Of a DNA stretch of 11,067 nucleotides, positions 6,240-11,067 are shown piece after piece. The translations under genes and the position numbers were made by a program. The DNA comes from Treponema sp. (lineage in GTDB: Bacteria > Spirochaetota > Spirochaetia > Treponematales > Breznakiellaceae), in the NCBI GenBank assembly GCA_031272575.1, contig JAISTO010000168.1:1-11067 (forward strand), written 5' to 3'. The stretch's first letter is position 1. Each line of letters starts with the position of its first letter. Under the pieces are notes generated by a model, which saw only the letters and a program-made list of their open reading frames with translations, was not told the DNA's origin and searched no databases.

Positions 6240-7961
6240 CTACTTCGCCATAGCCTTTTCCCGGGCCGCGAGGTAGCGCTCGTACGCGCCCTGAAAGGCC
6301 GCGGCCAAATCGGCCACCCCGGCGGCCTCGAGTTCCGCCCGGTAGTGGTCCCAGGTCGCGTCGATATTGCCGTCCAGCACCCACTGCACGGTGTAGCGGT
6401 CAACTATGTCGGCAATCGAGGGCTGTATGCGGGAAATCCGCATCTGCTCCTCCTGGGTTAGGATCATCTTCGGCACCGGCGTGTACTCCGCGAGGAGCTC
6501 GTATTTGCCCCCGGCGATCTGCCCCTCGAGCAGGTCTACCGCGTCCCAGGTGTAGTCCGCCACGGCGCCGTAGTATTCGTTGAGCACCGCGAGGCCCCCT
6601 CTGCCGGGGGTCGAGTTTTCCCGCAGTTCCCCAAACGTCTTGTAGGGCGCTATCAACTTGATGTTGTTGTCCGCGTCGAGGCGGAAGTGAAGCATGCCGT
6701 CCGCACCCTTCTCGTAGATTACCCCCTCGGCTCCCCAGTTCAGGGTGATGGAAAGCTCCGGCTCGTAGCAGAGGTCAACGTAAGCGGCGATCAGTTCCGG
6801 GTATGCGCACTCGGTCGTAATCGCCACCATGCTCGTGTCCTGCATCTCGCTGAAGTTGAGGACGAAGCCCGTCTTGCCGCCGGGGCCTGCCATGCGGGGG
6901 AGCGCCGCGTACTGCCTGCGGACACCCGGGTCGGTGATTTCGTTGGCCGGCGCCCAGAGGCCCATGACGCCGACCACCGCCTCGCTTCCGGTGATGCGGT
7001 TCGTGTAGAGGGGGAGGCCGTTCGGCCCGGGCGCGAAGGAGTCCGCGTCTATCAACTTTTCTTTGTTCAGCATGTGGAAGTAGCGGGCCGTTTCGCGGTA
7101 GGCCGGGTCGAGCGCAGTGAACACGACACGGCCGTCGATGACGCGCAGGTGGTCGGCGACTCCGTTGCCGCCGCAGTACGAGTCCGCCTGGCCGAAGGCG
7201 CCGGTGAACTGGTGGAAGGTATTGTAGGAGCCGAACGCGTCGTGCACGGTAAAGCCCACGGAGTAGGGTATCTCGTCCGCGAGGCCGTTGCCGTTGAGGT
7301 CCCCCGCGTCCCGGAAGGCGCGGAGCACCCCGGTGAACTCGTCCACGGTGGCGGGCATTTCCTTGCCCACTTTGCGCAGCCACTCGGTGTTGATGATGAA
7401 CGGCCCCGGCGTGAGCACGAGGCCCTTCATCTCCTCGATGTAGGGGAAGCCGTACATGTGGCCGTCAGGCGCGGTGGCCGCGGCGCGGTACTCCGGGTGT
7501 TTTTCAAGGATGGCGCGGAGCCGGGGCATGTACTGTTCGATGAGGCCCTCGGTGGGCAGAAAGATGTCCTGGTCGAGGTACTGGGAGACCATGCCGGGGC
7601 CGATGCCGTTCCAGAAGGCGTCGGGCAGGGCCGAGCCGGACGCGAACATCAGGTTGAGTTTCTCCCCCGCGCCCTCCCCGGGCACCACCTCCCAGTCGAA
7701 CGCCGCGCCGGTCAGACCCGCGAGTTTGCGGTTCATTGCCAGATCCTGCACCGGCACCACGCGGACCGGCGAGGTGATGTAAAACATCTTCAGAGGGGGA
7801 AACTTTTCCGCCTCCCTTATGATCGGGAGCGTCCCGTCCAGGTTGATGAGCGCCCGCAGCGCCGGATCCGCGGCCCGCTTCCCCGCCTGAGCGCCCCCGC
7901 AGGCAGTCAAAGCCAGCGCCGCTAACGCCGGCGCGAGGCATAATAAAAAGTTCTGTTTCAT
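6240..7961 (-). CDS. Lipoprotein extracellular solute-binding protein of an oligosaccharide ABC importer
   Basis: This is the predicted surface-anchored substrate receptor for the LplB/YtcP-type permeases encoded at 8876-10701. The 573-residue protein starts with a lipoprotein signal peptide: MKQNFLL, a hydrophobic core, and the lipobox LTAC with Cys21 as the lipidated residue. A mature family-1-like binding protein follows, with an N-lobe around 55-135 and the hallmark acidic loop DLNGNGLADE (221-230). That loop resembles a calcium-binding loop and recurs in LipO-type receptors. ATG 7961 is chosen because GGGAGAAGG lies just upstream. Longer frames to 8036 run into the antitoxin promoter. 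Sugar specificity cannot be read from the sequence; relatives take up plant-type oligosaccharides. It is separated from its permease genes by an opposite-strand toxin-antitoxin pair, and I saw no clear promoter of its own in the 50 nt upstream. Confidence 0.88.
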   Translation of the reverse strand: MKQNFLLCLAPALAALALTACGGAQAGKRAADPALRALINLDGTLPIIREAEKFPPLKMFYITSPVRVVPVQDLAMNRKLAGLTGAAFDWEVVPGEGAGEKLNLMFASGSALPDAFWNGIGPGMVSQYLDQDIFLPTEGLIEQYMPRLRAILEKHPEYRAAATAPDGHMYGFPYIEEMKGLVLTPGPFIINTEWLRKVGKEMPATVDEFTGVLRAFRDAGDLNGNGLADEIPYSVGFTVHDAFGSYNTFHQFTGAFGQADSYCGGNGVADHLRVIDGRVVFTALDPAYRETARYFHMLNKEKLIDADSFAPGPNGLPLYTNRITGSEAVVGVMGLWAPANEITDPGVRRQYAALPRMAGPGGKTGFVLNFSEMQDTSMVAITTECAYPELIAAYVDLCYEPELSITLNWGAEGVIYEKGADGMLHFRLDADNNIKLIAPYKTFGELRENSTPGRGGLAVLNEYYGAVADYTWDAVDLLEGQIAGGKYELLAEYTPVPKMILTQEEQMRISRIQPSIADIVDRYTVQWVLDGNIDATWDHYRAELEAAGVADLAAAFQGAYERYLAAREKAMAK

Positions 7962-7975
7962 TTTTTCCTTCTCCC

Positions 7976-8004
7976 TTGACACTTTTCCCCGCCAGCGGTA
8001 GACT
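7976..8004 (+). promoter_or_regulatory. Promoter of the toxin-antitoxin pair, possibly leaderless
   Basis: TTGACA (7976-7981, perfect -35), a 17-nt spacer, and TAGACT (7999-8004, 4 of 6). The -10 ends 7 nt before the antitoxin ATG at 8012, so the start point should coincide with the start codon, and no Shine-Dalgarno sequence is present. An imperfect inverted repeat, CCCGCCA (7988-7994) with TGACGGG (8004-8010), 6 of 7 pairs, frames the -10 and could be an autoregulatory operator. The promoter is squeezed against the ribosome binding site of the divergent binding-protein gene. Confidence 0.68.
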
Positions 8005-8011
8005 GACGGGT

Positions 8012-8329
8012 ATGAATACAATACAAGAAACGGCAAACGTCCCCGCGGAGAATTGTTTGCGCTTTGAACTGCCCCTGCCGCCCTATGTGCAGGTTACCCC
8101 AGACATGGGGGAAAAACTGCGGCCCTATTTCGCGATAGGGCTCTACCTCTCCCAAACCCTTAGCCTGCGCGCGGCAGCAAGGGTTGCCGGAATGGACTAC
8201 GGGGATTTTCTGGATTTTTTGGCAGAATTCGAAATCCCCAGTTCGCTTATGACCTACGAGGATGTTATGGCCGATGTTGCCAAGATGCGGGATCTCCCTG
8301 TGCCGCGTAAAGCAACTGCCGCGAGTTAG
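8012..8329 (+). CDS. UPF0175 family antitoxin
   Basis: A 105-residue protein whose core LSLRAAARVAGMDYGDFLDFLAEFEIP (about 52-78, in two adjacent helices) follows the UPF0175 pattern of a small helix-turn-helix-like domain (lSlgkAAelAGls..eFl..L...gI). These proteins are typically encoded directly before a DUF3368 PIN-like protein and are thought to act as antitoxin and DNA-binding repressor of the pair. I chose ATG 8012 over 7976 because the frame before 8012 overlaps the -35/-10 elements. The toxin gene follows 3 nt after the stop. The N-terminal 35 residues (ENCLRFELPLPPYVQVTP) are a beta-like extension. Base composition is lower in GC than in the flanking transporter genes, and the pair lies on the opposite strand inside their operon, suggesting acquisition. 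Confidence 0.84.
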   Translation: MNTIQETANVPAENCLRFELPLPPYVQVTPDMGEKLRPYFAIGLYLSQTLSLRAAARVAGMDYGDFLDFLAEFEIPSSLMTYEDVMADVAKMRDLPVPRKATAAS

Positions 8330-8332
8330 CGC

Positions 8333-8812
8333 ATGGTCGTTGTCTCCGACGCGGGACCGCTCATCTCCCTGGCGGTAATTGACCAACTCGGTCTTTTGGA
8401 GGCGCTGTACAGCGAGGTGGTCATAAGCGAGACGGTATGGCGCGAGGTTACCAGGCTCATAGAGCGGTTTAATATTCCGCAGATATATACGCTGGAATCT
8501 CGTGTGCGTCCCCTCGTAGGAGTGAACACCTTTTCCAACATCATGGACGCTGGTGAGGCCGAATCCGCGGCGCTGTACCAGGAACTTGGTGCGGACTATT
8601 TCATTGTCGACGATGGCGATGCCCGCCGTACCGCCGAAGCTCACGGAATTAAATGTGTAGGCGCCTTGGGTGTTCTTCTTAAGTCCAAAGAAGCAGGCTT
8701 GATAACCAGCCTCCGCCCTCACTTTGCGGTGTTTGTTAAACAGGGCCGCTACTACAAAAAGGGCTTTCTCAACGCCCTCCTTGCTGAAAACGGCGAAGCG
8801 CCGTTGCCTTAG
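8333..8812 (+). CDS. DUF3368 PIN-like toxin
   Basis: A 159-residue protein of the DUF3368 family, related to VapC PIN-domain RNases that cut RNA with Mg2+/Mn2+. The N-terminus VSDAGPLISLAVI holds the first PIN acid (Asp6). ISETVWREV (31-39) gives Glu33/Glu38, and DAGEAESAALYQEL (72-85) contains the family GEaeA signature with Glu75. FIVDDGDARRTAEAHGIKCVGALGVLL (from 90) gives Asp93/Asp94/Asp96 and the typical tG.lGvLl end. The C-terminal GRYYKKGFLNALLAENGE matches the family tail, so the gene looks intact with all acidic residues in place. It starts 3 nt after the antitoxin stop with only a weak ribosome binding site, so translation is probably coupled. RNase activity is inferred from the family, and the target is unknown. 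Confidence 0.85.
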   Translation: MVVVSDAGPLISLAVIDQLGLLEALYSEVVISETVWREVTRLIERFNIPQIYTLESRVRPLVGVNTFSNIMDAGEAESAALYQELGADYFIVDDGDARRTAEAHGIKCVGALGVLLKSKEAGLITSLRPHFAVFVKQGRYYKKGFLNALLAENGEAPLP

Positions 8813-8875
8813 TCTGTTCATCCTTAACTCTCCTGACCTCAGATACATGCATCTCCTCCCTCAGCCTGCCGCCCA

Positions 8876-9760
8876 TCACCCCTTTACCGCTCCTACCGTC
8901 ACGCCCCGGGCAAAGTATTTCTGCAAAAAGGGATATATCACCAGGAGCGGCACCGCGGATACCACGATGATCGCGTACTTCAACTGCTCCGCCAGTTTCT
9001 GCCGCATGATCACCTGGGAGGCGTCCACGGTCATGCCGCCGGCCTGGTTCGCCAGGATGAGGTTCCGCAGCACCACCTGCAGGGGCATCTTGTCCGAATC
9101 AGACAGGAACATCACCGCGTTCATGAATGAGTTCCATATCCCCGTGGCGTAAAACAAAATCATCACCGCGATAATCGTTGACGAGAGGGGCGTTACGATA
9201 CGGAAGAAAAACCTGAAGTCGCTGCAGCCGTCGATGCGGGCCGCTTCCAAAAGTTCGCGGGGTATGTTCGTGTCGAAAAAACTGCGGCAGACGATCAGGT
9301 TGTAGACCGACACGGCTCCGGGCAGCGCCATGGCCCAGAGCGTGTTGTAGATGCCTATGCCCCGTATCACGATGAAGAGCGGGATGATCCCACCGGAGAA
9401 AAACATGGTGAAGGTGAAAAGGAACATCAGAATGCGCCGGCCTGCCATATCCCGCCGCGAGAGGGCCCAGCCCGCAGGCAGCGTCACCGCAATCGAAAGA
9501 ACAGAGCCCACGACGGTGTAGACGATCGTGTTCCAGTAGCCGCGCCAGAGGGGCGGGTACGCGAGTATGCGCTCGTAGCCCCCCAGGAAGAGTTTGACCG
9601 GCCAGAACAGGACGCGGCCCTGGTTCACCACATTCGGGTCTGTGAACGACGCCACAAGCACGAAGTAGAGCGGGTACGCCACGATGACGCAGACCACAGT
9701 CATTATTGCCGCGTTCACCGCGTTGAACACGCGATCCGCGAAAGTCAGTTTCTGTTTCAT
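8876..9760 (-). CDS. Carbohydrate ABC transporter permease, YtcP/MalG type
   Basis: The second inner-membrane permease of the oligosaccharide importer, 294 residues with about six hydrophobic segments. The first is at about 14-38 (AAIMTVVCVIVAYPLYFVLVA), and others lie near 76-100, 108-132, 140-158, 192-212 and 260-280. The cytoplasmic EAA loop that docks the ATPase is PRELLEAARIDGCSDFRFFF (about 167-186). The family-typical C-terminus is YPFLQKYFARGVTVGAVKG. ATG 9760 is fixed by AGGAGG 5 nt upstream. That site shares bases with the stop codon of the preceding permease gene (TAGGAGG), and the gap between the genes is 8 nt, so the pair is surely cotranscribed. The frame is open upstream across most of the preceding gene, but that stretch is only its shadow. 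No ATPase gene is in the window; relatives commonly use a shared ATPase encoded elsewhere. Confidence 0.94.
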   Translation of the reverse strand: MKQKLTFADRVFNAVNAAIMTVVCVIVAYPLYFVLVASFTDPNVVNQGRVLFWPVKLFLGGYERILAYPPLWRGYWNTIVYTVVGSVLSIAVTLPAGWALSRRDMAGRRILMFLFTFTMFFSGGIIPLFIVIRGIGIYNTLWAMALPGAVSVYNLIVCRSFFDTNIPRELLEAARIDGCSDFRFFFRIVTPLSSTIIAVMILFYATGIWNSFMNAVMFLSDSDKMPLQVVLRNLILANQAGGMTVDASQVIMRQKLAEQLKYAIIVVSAVPLLVIYPFLQKYFARGVTVGAVKG

Positions 9761-9768
9761 CCTGCCTC

Positions 9769-10701
9769 CTAAAAAATGCTCACGTCCGAGGTCTTTTTGG
9801 TCACCCAGTTGCAGGTCACCAAAATGACGAAATTCACGAGCGAGTTGAAAAGCCCCACCGCGGTGGCGAAACTGTACTGGGCGCTTTGCAGGCCCGTCTT
9901 GTACACGTAGGTCGAGATCACCTCGCTCACCACCGTGTTCATGCCCCGCTGCATCAGGAACACTTTCTCGTAACCCACGCTCATAAGGCCCCCCAGCGCC
10001 AGCACGAACATGATCATCGCCGTGGGCAAAATCGAGGGTATGTCGATGTGGAGGATGCGCTGAAACTTGGTCGCGCCGTCCACGATGGCCGCCTCGTAGA
10101 GGTCGGGGCTCACCCCGGCCAGGGCCGCGATGTAGATGATCGCGTTGAAGCCCATGCTCTGCCAGATACCGGAGATGATGTACACGGGGCGGAAGTATTC
10201 GGGCCGCGACATGAAGAGCGCGGGCGCGCCGCCCGAGAGTTTCTGGTAGAGCACGTTGACAAATCCGCTCCCCGGGGAAAGCACCACCGTGAGGATGCTC
10301 ACCACCACCACGGTCGAAATGAAAAACGGCGCGTAACTGAGCGTCTGTATCGCCTTGCGAAGCCGCCGCGTCCGTATCTGGTTTAAAAGCAGGGCAAAGA
10401 TGATGGGGATGGGAAAACTGAACACCAGGGTCTCGAGGCTGAGGATGAGGGTGTTGCTGATGGTGGTCCAGGCCATGTTGGTGCTGAAGAACTCGGCAAA
10501 ATGCTTGAAGAGGGGCCGCGCCCAGGGGCTGGCCAGGATGCCCGCTCGGGGCTTGAAGTCCTTGAACGCGATCACCAGGCCGTAGAGCGGCGCGTAGGCA
10601 AAGACCGCGAGCCACACCAGGGCCGGCGCGGTCAGCACATAGAGCTGCCAGTTTTGACGGAACGAAGCGGCAATGCTCACTTTCTTTTTCATACAAACCA
10701 T
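9769..10701 (-). CDS. Carbohydrate ABC transporter permease, LplB/MalF type
   Basis: The first permease of the importer, 310 residues. A short basic N-terminus precedes the first membrane segment (about 20-46, YVLTAPALVWLAVFAYAPLYGL with the family's YxPLYG motif). Further segments lie near 82-106, 124-142, 174-195, 222-242 and 280-298. The EAA loop is DLYEAAIVDGATKFQRILHI (about 200-219). ATG 10701 is supported by AAAGGA 6 nt upstream; ATG 10692 (MKKKVSI) is an alternative but too far from that site. It is the first gene of the transporter operon, read from the promoter at 10788-10760, with two operator-like palindromes between the promoter and the gene. The order LplB-type, YtcP-type, then lipoprotein receptor is the usual one in this family. 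Confidence 0.94.
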   Translation of the reverse strand: MVCMKKKVSIAASFRQNWQLYVLTAPALVWLAVFAYAPLYGLVIAFKDFKPRAGILASPWARPLFKHFAEFFSTNMAWTTISNTLILSLETLVFSFPIPIIFALLLNQIRTRRLRKAIQTLSYAPFFISTVVVVSILTVVLSPGSGFVNVLYQKLSGGAPALFMSRPEYFRPVYIISGIWQSMGFNAIIYIAALAGVSPDLYEAAIVDGATKFQRILHIDIPSILPTAMIMFVLALGGLMSVGYEKVFLMQRGMNTVVSEVISTYVYKTGLQSAQYSFATAVGLFNSLVNFVILVTCNWVTKKTSDVSIF

Positions 10702-10715
10702 ACCATTTCCTTTAA

Positions 10716-10727
10716 GGAAACGCTTCC
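10716..10727. promoter_or_regulatory. Operator-like palindrome 2 before the permease operon
   Basis: GGAAACGCTTCC has GGAA/TTCC arms around a CG-centred core, the form common to LacI-family operators. It shares the GGAAAC..TTCC pattern with the palindrome at 10736-10751 and lies 22 bp, about two helical turns, from it. It lies just upstream of the LplB-type gene, close to its ribosome binding site. Confidence 0.55.
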
Positions 10728-10735
10728 AAAACAGT

Positions 10736-10751
10736 ATGGAAACATTTCCAT
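10736..10751. promoter_or_regulatory. Operator-like palindrome 1 at the permease operon start point
   Basis: ATGGAAACATTTCCAT is a palindrome with perfect 7-nt arms around CA. It begins about 9 nt downstream of the -10 hexamer, over the predicted transcription start, where a repressor would block initiation. The regulator is not encoded in the window; a LacI-type sugar-responsive repressor is the likeliest class by motif. Confidence 0.65.
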
Positions 10752-10759
10752 TTACTCTT

Positions 10760-10788
10760 ATAATACACTATATTTCGGCAAAAGTCAA
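10760..10788 (-). promoter_or_regulatory. Promoter of the oligosaccharide importer operon
   Basis: On the minus strand: TTGACT at 10788-10783 (5 of 6), a 17-nt spacer, and TATTAT at 10765-10760 (5 of 6). The predicted start is near 10753, giving a leader of about 50 nt before the LplB-type gene. The surrounding 100 nt is AT-rich, in sharp contrast to the genes. Confidence 0.8.
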
Positions 10789-10796
10789 GAAAAAAA

Positions 10797-10914
10797 TGAA
10801 AAAAGTGAAAATTTTTTTGGCGCGGCGTACGCTCCGCTCGCTCCCCTTCACCCCGCGCCCACGCGCCGCGCCGTACCCCCACTCCCCAAGCGCTTCGCGC
10901 CCGCTTCGCGCCCG
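10797..10914. other. Intergenic GC-rich repeat stretch, no gene seen
   Basis: Downstream of the right-edge gene and upstream of the importer promoter. It contains a 9-nt inverted repeat (GGCGCGGCG at 10819-10827 with CGCCGCGCC at 10864-10872) and a CCCCCACTCCCC motif (10875-10886) like the array before lon. The A/T run next to the inverted repeat is on the wrong side for a minus-strand terminator, so I do not call one. Confidence 0.5.
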
Positions 10915-10923
10915 CTACGCGCC
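10891..10923. repeat. 11-bp tandem repeat, three copies
   Basis: CGCTTCGCGCC, CGCTTCGCGCC and CGCTACGCGCC follow without gaps. The third copy differs by one base (T to A), which creates the TAG stop of the minus-strand gene at the right edge. Confidence 0.85.
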
Positions 10924-11067
10924 CCCCACTCGCCACCCCGCCAATTCCCGCTTTTCCAGGTCGTACTCCGCCGCCACGCTCACCAGGCGCTTGCCGCTCG
11001 CGCGCCAGGGGTCGAGGTAGCCGCGGGAGGCTATCTGCGCGAGCGCCTCGTCGAGGCGGCTTTCGCT
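10915..11067 (-). CDS. C-terminal end of an AAA-ATPase-like / PD-(D/E)XK nuclease-domain protein
   Basis: The last 50 codons of a gene entering from the right edge, open from 11067 to the TAG at 10915-10917. The peptide LDEALAQIASRGYLDPWRASGKRLVSVAAEYDLEKRELAGW follows the C-terminal pattern of the large family with an N-terminal AAA-ATPase-like domain and a C-terminal PD-(D/E)XK nuclease domain (aleQIkeKgYa..f...gkkiilvGvnFd.ekRni.eW). Such genes are abundant, often in many copies, in Treponema, Bacteroidetes and clostridia. Their function is unclear and often linked to mobile or defence DNA. The final residues WRVGGA are encoded by repeat DNA, so the original stop may have lain slightly elsewhere. 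Only the tail is visible, so the assignment rests on this motif alone. Confidence 0.68.
   Translation of the reverse strand, partial: SESRLDEALAQIASRGYLDPWRASGKRLVSVAAEYDLEKRELAGWRVGGA

Noticed and set aside
6219..6264. Inverted repeat across the lon and binding-protein stops as a bidirectional terminator
   Set aside because: The pairing needs bulges and several G-U pairs, and no U-run follows on either strand.
7958..8848. 296-codon minus-strand frame opposite the toxin-antitoxin pair, with GGGAGGAG near its start
   Set aside because: No recognisable domain, and it is exactly antisense to two well-supported genes. The purine-rich start may be a leftover of the pre-insertion operon, but I cannot show this.
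9761..10696. Extension of the second permease into a 606-residue protein
   Set aside because: The upstream part is an out-of-frame shadow of the first permease; AGGAGG before ATG 9760 sets the start.
10819..10872. Inverted repeat GGCGCGGCG/CGCCGCGCC as a terminator of the right-edge gene
   Set aside because: The 36-nt loop is long, and on the minus strand the hairpin is followed by an A-run, not a T-run.

Overview
The window looks like a chromosomal segment of a GC-rich spirochaete, most likely Treponema-like. The assignment is an inference from gene content: a Rex/SerC/SerA cluster with a clostridial/spirochaetal-type SerA, a LplB/YtcP/lipoprotein oligosaccharide importer, an AAA-ATPase-like/PD-(D/E)XK protein end, and many short low-complexity repeats between genes. 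A high-GC clostridial relative cannot be excluded.

Left block, minus strand (1-3427): a tightly packed operon rex - serC - serA - unidentified membrane protein. Intergenic distances are 3 nt, an 8-nt overlap and a 4-nt ATGA overlap. Ahead of rex is a good sigma-70-type promoter (TTGACT, 17 nt, TATCTT). An 18-bp palindrome of Rex-operator type lies directly on the expected transcription start. NADH-sensing Rex is therefore likely to regulate itself together with the two first enzymes of serine synthesis, one of which makes NADH. The fourth gene runs off the left edge.

Middle (3428-6236): a divergent intergenic region full of C-rich/G-rich short repeats and a long imperfect inverted repeat, then lon on the plus strand. 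The lon promoter has an extended -10 that ends 6 nt before the ATG, and there is no Shine-Dalgarno sequence, so the mRNA may be leaderless. Between the ATPase and protease domains lon carries 33 in-frame codons of repeat DNA: CCAAGTCCC units around a perfect 11-bp-arm palindrome.

Right block (6240-10788), minus strand: an ABC oligosaccharide importer in the usual order LplB-type permease, YtcP-type permease, lipoprotein binding protein. A UPF0175 antitoxin/DUF3368 PIN-like toxin pair on the opposite strand sits between the second permease and the binding-protein gene. This suggests that a toxin-antitoxin module landed inside the transporter operon. The antitoxin also has a promoter that ends about 7 nt before its ATG. 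The permease operon has a strong promoter with two LacI-like palindromes 22 bp apart just downstream of the start point. No ATPase subunit gene is present.

Right edge (10797-11067): repeat-rich GC sequence and the last 50 codons of an AAA-ATPase-like protein with a PD-(D/E)XK nuclease C-terminus, whose stop codon lies in an 11-bp tandem repeat. I saw no RNA genes, CRISPR arrays or complete insertion sequences.
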